Of a stretch of DNA of 64,000 bases, positions 44,027 to 52,336 are shown piece after piece. The DNA comes from Corynebacterium aurimucosum ATCC 700975 (GTDB taxonomy: Bacteria; Actinomycetota; Actinomycetes; Mycobacteriales; Mycobacteriaceae). The notes under the pieces are model-generated. The model saw nothing but the letters and a program-made list of their open reading frames with translations. It was not told where the DNA came from and searched no databases. A program made the position numbers and the translations under genes. Location: assembly GCF_000022905.1 (NCBI RefSeq), contig NC_012590.1:744001-808000 (forward strand), written 5' to 3'. Position 1 is the stretch's first letter. Each line of letters starts with the position of its first letter.

Positions 44027-44044
44027 ACACACCCCCAAAAATAA

Positions 44045-44063
44045 TTAACTTAGCCTATCCTTT
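44045..44063. promoter_or_regulatory. DtxR-like iron box
   Basis: TTAACTTAGCCTATCCTTT matches 14 of 19 consensus positions by eye; a further TAGTTAGGCT half-site lies 5 bases on. It sits ~135 bases before the chimeric binding-protein relic. Confidence 0.7.
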
Positions 44064-44196
44064 ATCTAGTTAGGCTGCCCCATGTGGGGTAGACGCGGTA
44101 GACGTGATTGACGCGCGCTCGAGGATCGATCAACACCCCGTGCGTCCGATGGCCTTCACCGCACCCCAATGAGCTCCCTACACGTTAGGCTTCTAT

Positions 44197-44583
44197 ATGT
44201 TTCGAAACAATTCGCTGACCCGTCGCGCGGCAATGAAGACGGCCGCTGTCTTAGCAGCATCCACTCTCGTCCTTTCCGGTTGCTCCCGAGGCGAGGATTC
44301 CTCGGCGTCAAATATTGAGGGCAATGGGAACGAGCGCATTGCCGCAGTTGGCCTAGGAGACAGCGATACCTTGCTCGCGCTAGGTATCCAGCCTGTTTGG
44401 CAGCAACACGCACATCGGGAAAACGTTGTCATCAACTCGGGCGCGCGTTTCCAGGATCAAGGTGGCATCCACAAAGGGGAGCATGCGGTCGTGGCCGCGG
44501 GCACGGTGGTGACCAAGGACGTCGCGTTGCGCACTATTGCGGGCGGGGTGTTGGCCCGTTACTTGCGCGACATCGAGGGCTAA
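44197..44583 (+). pseudogene. Chimeric relic: siderophore-binding lipoprotein N-terminus joined to an acetyltransferase C-terminus
   Basis: The 128-residue frame has two unrelated parts. Residues 1-~67 are a binding-lipoprotein start: signal peptide (AAMKTAAVLAASTLVL), lipobox LSGC and the family strand RIAAVGLGDSDTLLALGIQP. Residues ~75-128 are the end of a left-handed beta-helix (hexapeptide) sugar O-acetyltransferase: GGIHKGEHAVVAAGTVVTKD then TIAGGVLARYLRDIEG. A deletion near 44395-44410 joined them in frame. Neither activity can remain. A DtxR-like box upstream shows it was an iron-regulated uptake gene. Confidence 0.8.
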
Positions 44584-45758
44584 TCCGCGCGGGCAGAGGA
44601 CGTTGCCGCCGAGCGCATGGTACCCGCCTCCAGGTCATCCTCGTTGAAGAAGTCGAGGACGCCGTCCTCGAAGACGTAGGCGCCGTCGGGGAAGTAGAGG
44701 GTCAGAGTGCCGTCTTTGAGCTCCGCCTGGATGGGGTGACCCAAGGTGCCGGCCTCGTAAGTGCCGTCGCCGACCTTTTCAAATTTCTTGTCGGACAGGA
44801 AGTCCTTGGAGTCGTCTCTGAAGGTGGCGAGGTCGACTTCCGTTTCGCCATGGGTTTTGAGGAAGTAGTTGCTTGGTCCGTTCATGGCTTCCGCGGGGGA
44901 AAAATCGCCGTCGATGAAGCCGCATTCACTTTCGCTGATGGAGAAGCGGCAGCGGACGGGGCCGCTATTGGTGTCGAATTCGTAGAACTCGTCGAGGTCG
45001 GCCGGATCGACGGCGTCGCTCAGCTGGGTGAGGTCGATTCCGATGTGGTGTTTGTCTTCTGCGTTGAGCTCGGTCTTGAGTGCTCCGAAGTCCATCGCGG
45101 TAAATGTCACGCTCACTGGCTTGCCTGCCTCATGTGCGGGAGTATCGCCCGTAGTGAAACTTACGGAGTCGCTGCCAATGGTGAAGTCGAAGCCGTCGCC
45201 GGAGAAGTACCCATTGCTGTCATTGAGCGGGTGGCCCCAGTTGAAAACGATGGGGAAGACCACTTGTTCGCCCTCGTAGTTGCCGGAGGCGATGATGTAG
45301 CTCAGGGGCTCGCACGAATCGAAAGAATCTTGGGTGACCTTGAAGTCTTTGAGAGGTGCTCCGCGTTCAGGCTCCTCCGTCGACAGGAAATGAACGATGG
45401 CCGTTGGTGCTTCGCCTTTGCCAACGAATTCGCCGGCTCCGGTGTCGGCGACTCCGGCGTTCGAGTCGCAGCTTTCTTCGGCCAAGGATACGGGCCAGTT
45501 GCGTGTCGATGCCGCCCTGCTCGACGTAGCTGGGCTGGTTCTGCTGCGAGTCGCGCGTGAGGAAGTGCTCGAGGTCGCTGTTGGGTTGGAGGCAGACTCG
45601 GTCGCCGTGCTCGAGTCAGGTGCCACTGCGGATTCCGACGGGGCTGCCTCGCGCCGGGTGTCGGGGAGGGAGCAGGACGCAACGAGCGCGGCTGCTGATG
45701 CCGCCGCTACTGCGGCACGCGCGGTGCGTTGGGGCAGGAGGGCAGGGAGAGTGGTCAT
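44580..45758 (-). CDS. LppP/LprE-like lipoprotein with an apparent pair of compensating frameshifts
   Basis: A 392-residue lipoprotein. The signal peptide (RTARAAVAAASAAALVA) ends in a lipobox-like VASC. The stretch KVTQDSFDSCEPLSYIIASG resembles LppP/LprE proteins; the ~200-residue C-terminal domain (FDTNSGPVRCRFSISESECG; TLYFPDGAYVFEDGVL) is beta-rich with a likely disulphide. Between ~45483 and ~45584 the reading frame encodes an odd Ser/Thr/Arg run, while the neighbouring minus frame reads NSDLEHFLTRDSQQNQPSYV then EQGGIDTQLARIL with strongly GC-rich third positions. One lost and one gained base would explain this. Confidence 0.75.
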   Translation of the reverse strand: MTTLPALLPQRTARAAVAAASAAALVASCSLPDTRREAAPSESAVAPDSSTATESASNPTATSSTSSRATRSRTSPATSSRAASTRNWPVSLAEESCDSNAGVADTGAGEFVGKGEAPTAIVHFLSTEEPERGAPLKDFKVTQDSFDSCEPLSYIIASGNYEGEQVVFPIVFNWGHPLNDSNGYFSGDGFDFTIGSDSVSFTTGDTPAHEAGKPVSVTFTAMDFGALKTELNAEDKHHIGIDLTQLSDAVDPADLDEFYEFDTNSGPVRCRFSISESECGFIDGDFSPAEAMNGPSNYFLKTHGETEVDLATFRDDSKDFLSDKKFEKVGDGTYEAGTLGHPIQAELKDGTLTLYFPDGAYVFEDGVLDFFNEDDLEAGTMRSAATSSARAD

Positions 45759-45859
45759 GGTGTATGTCCTTCGTCCGAGGGGCGAACTCGTGGCCGAGAC
45801 TAACGAAGCGCGAAGCCGAGTTCTATCACCGGCTGGAAATTGTTAGAGATCGAAATGAT

Positions 45860-46516
45860 TTACGGGGAGAGCTCAGTAATGGGCTGGACAGACAAGATGT
45901 CGACCTCGCCCGCGCAGCCCTGCAGGCCCGGTACTGCGACATAGAGGCTGTCGGTGTTTTCGGGCGGATAGATCCGCAGGCCATCGGCGTCCTGCGGTTG
46001 GCAGGCCGCCGCGTCGAGCAATCCCACGTTGGTGATCTTGAGCCCCGCGCGGGCCTGGGCCCCTGGCGCCAGCGTCACGGTGGCAGCTTCGGTGCTGGTC
46101 TCACGCAGCGCGGCGGGGCCTAGTTGAGTGCCGTCGTTGCCGGTGACGGCGGAGACGCCGGGGAAGCCCGTGAGGGTGCACTCCTCGCCAGAGGTATTGG
46201 TCAGCACGATGTCGACGAGCAGGGAGCCAGCGGCTCCTTGCTCGTTGGCGATCTCGGCGGAGAGCTGGGAGGTGGCGCAGGCGCCCTCGGGCAAGGGCGG
46301 GATAGTGGAGGATGCTGGGGCTGGTGCGGTGCCGGACGCGCCGGGAGCGGCCCCGGAAGCAACGTCGTCGGCGGCATCGTCACCCGCAGGGGCGTTGGCC
46401 GAGTGAACGACGGTGGTCGTGACTGCCGACGGTGCCGCAGAGTCCTCCTCGCCGGCGGAACACGCGGCGAGTGGCAGCAGCAGGCTGAGGGACAGGAGTG
46501 CGCGCAGATTCTTCAT
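45860..46516 (-). CDS. DUF4232-domain lipoprotein
   Basis: A 218-residue lipoprotein: signal peptide KNLRALLSLSLLLPL with lipobox LAAC, an Ala/Ser/Pro/Thr-rich linker (~25-75) and a DUF4232 domain (CATSQLSAEI...LLVDIVLTNTSGEECTLTGF; ACQPQDADGLRIYPPENT; LQGCAGEVD). ATG 46516 is preferred to a GTG two codons upstream. DUF4232 proteins are actinobacterial exported proteins of unknown function. Confidence 0.88.
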   Translation of the reverse strand: MKNLRALLSLSLLLPLAACSAGEEDSAAPSAVTTTVVHSANAPAGDDAADDVASGAAPGASGTAPAPASSTIPPLPEGACATSQLSAEIANEQGAAGSLLVDIVLTNTSGEECTLTGFPGVSAVTGNDGTQLGPAALRETSTEAATVTLAPGAQARAGLKITNVGLLDAAACQPQDADGLRIYPPENTDSLYVAVPGLQGCAGEVDILSVQPITELSP

Positions 46517-46712
46517 ACCCACAGGGTAGTTTCACAGCACGACGGGGACTAGAGATTACTGGTCACGAGTCTGTTAAGTCTTTGCTAGCAATGAGCAACG
46601 ATTCGCAGAATGTGTCACACAGTGTGCAGTAGCCGTCCTGTGACTGAAAGTGTGAACATGATGAACTCCCGCCGCCTTTCCCATGATCGAAAAACGCAGG
46701 GAACGACGGGGC

Positions 46713-47495
46713 TTATGGGCGCTCCGGCACGATGAGCGGCCCGCCGGTGACGGGGTCCTCGATGACGCGGGAGTCCAGGCCGAAGACGTCGCGCAGGGCC
46801 TGCGGCGTGATGGTGGACTCGGGCGAGCCCAGGGCCGTGACGGAGCCGTCCTTCATGAGGACGAGGTTGTCCGAGTAGCGGGCGGCTAGGTTGAGATCGT
46901 GGAGCACCATGACGATGGTCTTGCCCTGTTCCTTATTGAGCGTGGAGACGAGCTCGAGGACGTCGATGGAGTGCGCCAGGTCCAGGTAGGTGGTGGGCTC
47001 GTCGAGGAAGACGATGTCGGTGTCCTGAGCCAGGACCATGGCTATCCACACGCGCTGGCGCTGGCCGCCGGACAGGGAGTCCACGGGGCGGTCGCGCAGC
47101 TGAAAGACGTTGGTGAGCGCCATGGCCTCGTCCACGGCGGCGGAGTGGGAGGCGGACCACTGCTGCAGCCAGGACTGGTGCGGGTGCCTGCCGCGGGCCA
47201 CGAGGTCTGCGACGGTGACGCCGGCAGGGGTGATGGGGGACTGGGGGAGCATCGACAAGCGCGTGGCTAGCTCCCGGGAGGAGTAGTCACCCAGCTTCTT
47301 CCCGTCGAGGGTGACGGAGCCCGCCGACAGTGGGAGCAAGTGGGACAGGCCGCGCAGGAGGGTCGACTTGCCGCAGCCGTTGGCGCCGATGAGCGTGGTG
47401 ACCTGGCCGTCGGGGATGTCGAGTGTGACGTCGCGGCTGATGACGGTATCGCCATAACCGACGGAGACGGAGTGCGCGGAAAGTCGAGCGTTCAT
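46713..47495 (-). CDS. Iron-siderophore ABC transporter ATP-binding protein (FecE/FepC type)
   Basis: A 260-residue ABC ATPase. Walker A GANGCGKSTLLRGL, Q-loop MLPQSP, signature LSGGQRQRVWIAM, Walker B DIVFLDEPTTYLDLAH and H-loop VLHDLN. The start at 47495 overlaps the stop of the binding-protein gene (TAATG), so the operon is translationally coupled. It is the last gene of the permease-permease-binding protein-ATPase operon. Confidence 0.95.
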   Translation of the reverse strand: MNARLSAHSVSVGYGDTVISRDVTLDIPDGQVTTLIGANGCGKSTLLRGLSHLLPLSAGSVTLDGKKLGDYSSRELATRLSMLPQSPITPAGVTVADLVARGRHPHQSWLQQWSASHSAAVDEAMALTNVFQLRDRPVDSLSGGQRQRVWIAMVLAQDTDIVFLDEPTTYLDLAHSIDVLELVSTLNKEQGKTIVMVLHDLNLAARYSDNLVLMKDGSVTALGSPESTITPQALRDVFGLDSRVIEDPVTGGPLIVPERP

Positions 47496-48406
47496 TACTT
47501 GATGCTGTCCTTCAGACCCTGGAGGATGATGGTGGCCGAGAGCAGGGACGCGTTCATGTACCAGGACTCGTAGTCCACGGACACGGCCTGGTTGGCCTGC
47601 ACTGCCTTGAGAGAGCGCCACGTGGCGGCCTGCGAGGGGTCGGCGGCGCCGGCGTTGACGCCGTAGAAGATCCAGTCGGCGTCGGCCTCGGAGAGCTGCT
47701 CGGCGGAGATGTCCTGGCCAGCCTTCTCAATCTGCTTTTGGTTGGCGGGGCGGGGCAGGCCGGCATCGGCGGCCACGGAGCCCGCCATGGAGTTGACCCC
47801 GTAGAGCTGGAACTGGTCGTCCTTGGAACGCAGGAAGGAGACGGTGGGCTTGGAGGATAGGCCCTCGCCCCAGGCTTTGGCGTTGGACTCGTACTCGGCC
47901 AGGAGGGTCTCGGCGGAGTCCTTCTTGCCCACGGCCTCGGCGATGGTGAGGAGGTCCTGATTCCAGTTCTCGCCGCCGCCCTTACCGGTGACGACGGGCG
48001 CGATGGCCTTGAGCTGCTCCAGGATGGCCTCGTCCGTACGCGAGTTAGCGCAGATGAGGGTGGGCTTCAGGGAGGCGATGGTCTCCAGATCCGGGTTGGC
48101 GCGTAGGCCGCAGTCCGCGATGGAGTCCAGATCGAAGTCGGAGCCGAAGCGGTTGCGGATGTAGTCCGGGACGACGCCCAGGTTCTTGGCCTTGGCCGCG
48201 CCCACCGGGAGAATGCGCAGCATGAGGAGGTTGTCCAGCTGGCCGGTGTTGAGCGCGATCACGCGCTGGTGCTGCTCGGCGGCGCTGGACGATGCCGCGG
48301 AGGTGGCCGCCTGCTCGCTCGGCGCAGTCTCCTGTTTGGAGCAGGCCGCAGCGAAGGCGGCGACGCCGAGGCCAGCGGTGATCTTGAGGAAGTTACGTCG
48401 TTGCAT
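47495..48406 (-). CDS. Siderophore ABC transporter substrate-binding protein, Tat-type lipoprotein
   Basis: A 303-residue binding protein. The N-terminus MQRRNFLKITAGLG has a twin-arginine motif (RRNFLK) and a lipobox AAAC, so it is likely exported folded by Tat and lipidated. The family strand QRVIALNTGQLDNLLMLRI and the LKPTLICANSR segment fit the TroA/FepB fold. It lies 6 bases after the downstream-permease stop and overlaps the ATPase start by one base. Confidence 0.93.
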   Translation of the reverse strand: MQRRNFLKITAGLGVAAFAAACSKQETAPSEQAATSAASSSAAEQHQRVIALNTGQLDNLLMLRILPVGAAKAKNLGVVPDYIRNRFGSDFDLDSIADCGLRANPDLETIASLKPTLICANSRTDEAILEQLKAIAPVVTGKGGGENWNQDLLTIAEAVGKKDSAETLLAEYESNAKAWGEGLSSKPTVSFLRSKDDQFQLYGVNSMAGSVAADAGLPRPANQKQIEKAGQDISAEQLSEADADWIFYGVNAGAADPSQAATWRSLKAVQANQAVSVDYESWYMNASLLSATIILQGLKDSIK

Positions 48407-48412
48407 GGTCGT

Positions 48413-49456
48413 CTACTTTCGTGTTCGAGTTTGCTGCCAGAGCAGCCAGATGAGGAAAGGTCCGCCGATGACCGAGGTGATGATGCCCACCGGGATCTCC
48501 CAGCCGAAGGCACAGCGGGCGATGAGGTCGGACACGCACACGATGATTGCGCCCATGGCCGCCGATGTCCCCAGGGGCGGCGCCCCGACCCGCGCCAGGC
48601 GCGCGGAGATCTGCGGGGCGACGAAGGCCACGAAGCCCACCGGGCCCACGGCGGAGACGGTCACCGCGGCCAGTAGAACTGAGACGATGAGCAGTGCCGC
48701 GTTGATCTTCTTCAAGGGGGCGCCGAGGGCTTGGGCGGAATCCTCGCCGAGCTCCAGCGCGGGCAGATCGATGGCGATGCGGGCTAGCACTAGGCCACAC
48801 ACCACGAGCATGCCCAGGGTGGGCCATAGGTGCTCGAAGGTGCAGCCGTTGAGCGAGCCGACCATCCACACCTTGGCCGCGGCCGCGGTGTTGAGATCTG
48901 TGGCGGCCAACATGTACGTGACCAGGGCGTGGAGGAAGGCGTTGCCGCCGATGCCCACGAGGACGAGGCGGAACATATCCACCCTGCCGCGCCGGGACAG
49001 CATCCAGATGGCCGCGCTGGTGGCGAGACCGCCGGCCATGGCGGCGAGCGGGATGCCGACGTAGGCGCCGAACGCCCCGCCGGCCCCGGCAGATCCTCCG
49101 AAGACCATGATGGCCACGGCCGCCACGGTGGCGCCCTGGTTGATGCCCAGGATGTCCGGGCTGGCCAGGCCGTTGCGGGCGATGCGCTGCGTGATGGCGC
49201 CGGAGAGCCCCAGCGCGGCGCCGACGGCTAGACCCACGAGCGAGCGGGCCAGGCGCCAGTCGATGACGACGGTGCGCTCGAGCTTGTTTCCGCCGCCCGC
49301 CAGCACGCCGATGACCTCGGCGGGGTTAAGGGGGAACTCGCCGATGCCGAGGCTGATGACCCACACGAGCGCGCTCGCGACCACGATGGCCGCGGTCCAG
49401 GCTTGCGTGCGCGGGTGGTAGAGGAAGCTGAACTTTCCGAGGCTGAGGTACTTCAT
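48413..49456 (-). CDS. FecCD-family siderophore ABC permease
   Basis: A 347-residue protein with ~9-10 helices. Family motifs: LVGLAVGAALGLSGAITQRIARN, ARNGLASPDILGINQGA, LGAPLKKINAAL and VGPVGFVAFVAPQISARLAR. The ATG overlaps the stop of the preceding permease (TAATG). With the neighbouring permease it forms the membrane heterodimer. Confidence 0.94.
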   Translation of the reverse strand: MKYLSLGKFSFLYHPRTQAWTAAIVVASALVWVISLGIGEFPLNPAEVIGVLAGGGNKLERTVVIDWRLARSLVGLAVGAALGLSGAITQRIARNGLASPDILGINQGATVAAVAIMVFGGSAGAGGAFGAYVGIPLAAMAGGLATSAAIWMLSRRGRVDMFRLVLVGIGGNAFLHALVTYMLAATDLNTAAAAKVWMVGSLNGCTFEHLWPTLGMLVVCGLVLARIAIDLPALELGEDSAQALGAPLKKINAALLIVSVLLAAVTVSAVGPVGFVAFVAPQISARLARVGAPPLGTSAAMGAIIVCVSDLIARCAFGWEIPVGIITSVIGGPFLIWLLWQQTRTRK

Positions 49457-50559
49457 TACAGGCTCACCACCGTTCGGTGCCGGACGAGCCAGATAAACGC
49501 CGGCCCGCCGAGCAGCGCGATGACGATGCCCGCCTGGAGCTCGCCGGGGCGCATGATGAGGCGGCCCACGATGTCGGCGCCGAGCAACAGGCAGGCGCCC
49601 GCCAGCGCGGAGTAGGGGGTCACCCACTTGTAGTCCGGGCCGGTGATGCCGCGGGCGACGTGGGGCACCACGAGACCGATGAAGCCGATGGGGCCCGCGG
49701 CTGCCGTGGCCGCGCCGGCCAGCAGGGTGATGGCCACGAGGCCCAGGATATTGGCGCGGGCAACGTTGGTGCCCAGCGCCTGCGCGGCCTCCGTGCCCAG
49801 ATTGAGGATGTTGAGCGTCGGGCCCAGCGCCAGCGCTAGTACCGCGCCGATGGCGAGCGGCACGAGCGCAGGGGTGATGATGTCGAAGCCGCGTCCGGTG
49901 ACGGACCCCGCTTGCCAGAAGCGGAGGGTGTCGAGCGCGTTGGGATCGATGTAGACGATGGCCGACGTGGCCGCCGCGAGGACGGCGGACAGGGCGGAAC
50001 CCGCGAGGACGAGGCCCAGGGTGTCGCCGCGACCGATGCCGCCGGCGGAGAGCCCGAAGACGAGCAGCGCCGCCAGGCCCGCGCCGAGGAAGGCGAGGAA
50101 AAGGTGCGACTGCATGGACGTCAGCCCGAAGAGGAAGATGCCCGCCGCGACGAAGAGTGCGGCGCCCGCATTGACGCCGAGTAGGCCAGGGTCCGCGAGC
50201 GGGTTGCGGGTCAGGCCTTGAACGAGTGTGCCGGCTAGTCCGAGCGCAGCTCCGATGACGATGGCGAGCACGGTGCGCGGGATGCGCATGGTGGCAAGGA
50301 TTCCGGCGATCTCGGCGACGCTGCTGCCCACGGTGCCGGCGGCCTGGGCGGTGTCGGTGTGCCCGCGCAGGATCTCCCAGGCGGTGGGCCAGGCCTGGGT
50401 GAGCTCTGAGATGGAGGTCGCCTTGGCGCCCAGTGCCAGGCTGGCGAAGACGAGGGCGGCGAGTGCGGCCACGAGGAGGGCTAGGCCGAGGAGTCGTCTG
50501 CTGTGGCCCGCGGCGCGCGGGGTGCCCGCGGCCGGTGTCGGCAGAGTCGTCGATGTCAT
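49456..50559 (-). CDS. FecCD-family siderophore ABC permease (first gene of operon)
   Basis: A 367-residue protein with ~9-10 helices: LGLAGTLVQGLTRNPLADPG, LGVNAGAALFVAAGIF, LGTNVARANILGLVAIT, GPIGFIGLVVPHVARGITGP. The start MTSTTLPTP (50559) is preferred because a DtxR-like site lies just 6 bases further upstream and would be inside the gene with the longer start. Confidence 0.94.
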   Translation of the reverse strand: MTSTTLPTPAAGTPRAAGHSRRLLGLALLVAALAALVFASLALGAKATSISELTQAWPTAWEILRGHTDTAQAAGTVGSSVAEIAGILATMRIPRTVLAIVIGAALGLAGTLVQGLTRNPLADPGLLGVNAGAALFVAAGIFLFGLTSMQSHLFLAFLGAGLAALLVFGLSAGGIGRGDTLGLVLAGSALSAVLAAATSAIVYIDPNALDTLRFWQAGSVTGRGFDIITPALVPLAIGAVLALALGPTLNILNLGTEAAQALGTNVARANILGLVAITLLAGAATAAAGPIGFIGLVVPHVARGITGPDYKWVTPYSALAGACLLLGADIVGRLIMRPGELQAGIVIALLGGPAFIWLVRHRTVVSL

Positions 50560-50564
50560 GTAGG

Positions 50565-50583
50565 TAAGGTTAGCCTTATTTCG
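50565..50583. promoter_or_regulatory. DtxR-like iron box of the permease operon
   Basis: TAAGGTTAGCCTTATTTCG has a perfect AAGGTTAGCCTT core; ~13 of 19 consensus positions by eye. It is adjacent to the permease start and probably covers its promoter. Confidence 0.8.
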
Positions 50584-50646
50584 CCGATATACGTGAATTG
50601 TCTTTCCTTGCTGGAGGTTTGTCGGCTTGAGATAGGTCCACCTAAT

Positions 50647-50665
50647 GTTGGTTAGGCTATCTTTT
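50647..50665. promoter_or_regulatory. DtxR-like iron box of the divergent binding-protein gene
   Basis: GTTGGTTAGGCTATCTTTT contains the GGTTAGGCTA core and lies 20 bases before the ATG at 50686. Together with the site at 50565 it would place both divergent units under iron control. Confidence 0.7.
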
Positions 50666-50685
50666 CTCAATTCGCCAGGTCTTTT

Positions 50686-51732
50686 ATGCCTCTGCGGACT
50701 TCCCGCACTCGTCGCTCGGCCGCGGTATTCCTGTCGCTCGCCCTTGTCGGCTGGGGTGCGGCCGCATGCTCGTCGGACCCCGATTCCGGTGCGGCCGACA
50801 ACTCGGTGGCGGCATCGTCGGCATCGTTGGCGCAGTCGGCATCGGCTGACGGCGACGCCGCGGCCTATCCGGTCACAGTGGCCACCAAGTTCGGTGACGT
50901 CACCGTCGAGGAGGCCCCGCGGCGCGTGGTGGCCCTGGGGTGGGGCGATGCGGAGGTAGCGTTATCGCTGGGCGTCGAGCCCATCGCCGCGGCCGACTGG
51001 CTCTCCTTCGGTGGCGACGGCGTGGGCCCCTGGGTAGAACACGGCTACACGCAGTCGCCGGAGATCCTCGGCACGACCGACGTGAATTACGAGGCGGTGG
51101 CGGCGCTCGAGCCCGACCTCATCCTCGACGTGCGCTCGTCCGGTGACCAGGAGCGTTACGACATGCTCTCCGCCATCGCGCCGGTCATCGGCGTCTCGGC
51201 GGGCGGCGACAAGTATAAGACGTCGCGCGACGAGCAGCTCACCATGATCGGCGCCGCTCTGGGCAAGCCTGCGGAGGCGCAGGAGCAGATCGAGCAGTTG
51301 CAGGAGCGCATCTCGGGCATCGCCGCGGATCATCCGGAGTGGTCGGGCACGACCTTCGCCGTTCTCGGCCGCACGGCCACGACGTGGGGTGCCTACAACG
51401 ACGGCACCAACCGCGCAGATCGGCTCATCGAGCTCGGCTTCTCGCTCAACCCCTGGGTGAAGTCGCAGTCGGCGTCCGCGAAGAATATCCCGCTCTCGGG
51501 GGAGACCCTGTCCAACGCGGACTCGGAGGTCGTCATTGCGCAGGCCGTGTCCACGGACATCTCCACGGTGGAGACGGACCCGGCGTGGATGGGCCTGCCC
51601 GCGGTCCGCGAGGGGCGCGCCATCGTCATGCCGAAGGAGCTTTCGCAGGCCTTCTCGCTCGCGACAGCAGAGTCCACCAACTACGCCTTGGACGAGCGGG
51701 TGCCGCTGCTGGAGGATATCGTTCCTGTGTAG
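50686..51732 (+). CDS. Iron-siderophore ABC transporter substrate-binding lipoprotein
   Basis: A 348-residue binding protein. The signal peptide (RRSAAVFLSLALVGWGA) ends in lipobox AAAC. The family segment RRVVALGWGDAEVALSLGVE, EAVAALEPDLILDVRSSG and the long connecting helix (KPAEAQEQIEQLQERISGIA) are present. It is full length and divergent from the permease operon. A damaged paralogue follows 90 bases downstream, so the gene was once duplicated in tandem. Confidence 0.93.
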   Translation: MPLRTSRTRRSAAVFLSLALVGWGAAACSSDPDSGAADNSVAASSASLAQSASADGDAAAYPVTVATKFGDVTVEEAPRRVVALGWGDAEVALSLGVEPIAAADWLSFGGDGVGPWVEHGYTQSPEILGTTDVNYEAVAALEPDLILDVRSSGDQERYDMLSAIAPVIGVSAGGDKYKTSRDEQLTMIGAALGKPAEAQEQIEQLQERISGIAADHPEWSGTTFAVLGRTATTWGAYNDGTNRADRLIELGFSLNPWVKSQSASAKNIPLSGETLSNADSEVVIAQAVSTDISTVETDPAWMGLPAVREGRAIVMPKELSQAFSLATAESTNYALDERVPLLEDIVPV

Positions 51733-51821
51733 CAGTCCTAGCCTGCCGGTAATTCGCGCATGGGAGATGGGCAAGGCCCAGCTACGCGGCACATCGTTTC
51801 CTTTCTATACAAGTACCTCTC

Positions 51822-52235
51822 GTGAACTCTTGTCCTGCCTCCGTGCGCGTGTTCGGCGTCGTCGCTGTGCTCGCCCTCGGCCTGGCCGCCTGCTCCTCGA
51901 GCGCGGCCTCCGCCTCCAACTCGGACAACGCGGCATTCCCGGCCACCATCTCCACCAAGTTCGGCGGCGTCACCATTGACGAGGCCCCGCGGCGCGTCGT
52001 GGCCCTGGGCTGGGGCGACGCCGAGCTGGCGCTCTCGCTCGGCGTGCAGCCGGACCTTCTCCTCATCCTTGATGTTCGTTCCTCGGGCGATCGAGAGCGC
52101 TACGACACACTGTCGGCCATCGCGCCGGTCGTGGGCATCCCGGAGGGCGCAGACAACTGGCTGACGGATCGCTCCACCCAGCTTGAGTGGTGGGGGAGAC
52201 AGCAGAAAGCGTGCCATCAGTGCTGTCGTCGGTGA
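51822..52235 (+). pseudogene. Truncated siderophore-binding protein paralogue with internal deletion
   Basis: The first ~120 codons are clearly paralogous to the gene at 50686 (RRVVALGWGDAELALSLGVQ; LDVRSSGDRERYDTLSAIAP). After GVQP, 44 codons present in the paralogue are missing, so the frame jumps directly to DLLLILDVRSSG. After STQLEWWG (~52190) the similarity stops and the frame continues in antisense of a lipoprotein gene stub. Signal peptide and lipobox (LAAC) remain; a functional binding fold cannot. Confidence 0.88.
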
Positions 52236-52302
52236 TGCAGCCGGCCAGTGCAAGGGCAAGGGAATCGGCGGCGAGAACGGGGAGTAGTCGCTGCGTAATC
52301 AT
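52190..52302 (-). pseudogene. 5' stub of a lipoprotein gene
   Basis: Read leftwards from ATG at 52302: MITQRLLPVLAADSLALALA then GCITDDSTDGTLSAVSPTTQ, a lipoprotein signal peptide with lipobox LAGC and a polar linker. At ~52190 it runs into the antisense of the truncated binding protein and the frame loses meaning. It marks the other side of a deletion or inversion junction. Confidence 0.7.
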
Positions 52303-52336
52303 GGTGGGGAGTCTAGACGTTATGGACTTAGAGTTC

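Noticed and set aside
46560..46712. Possible regulatory RNA between the DUF4232 lipoprotein and the ABC operon
   Set aside because: Only a short TGTCACACAGTGTGCA-type imperfect palindrome is present; not enough structure to support an RNA call.
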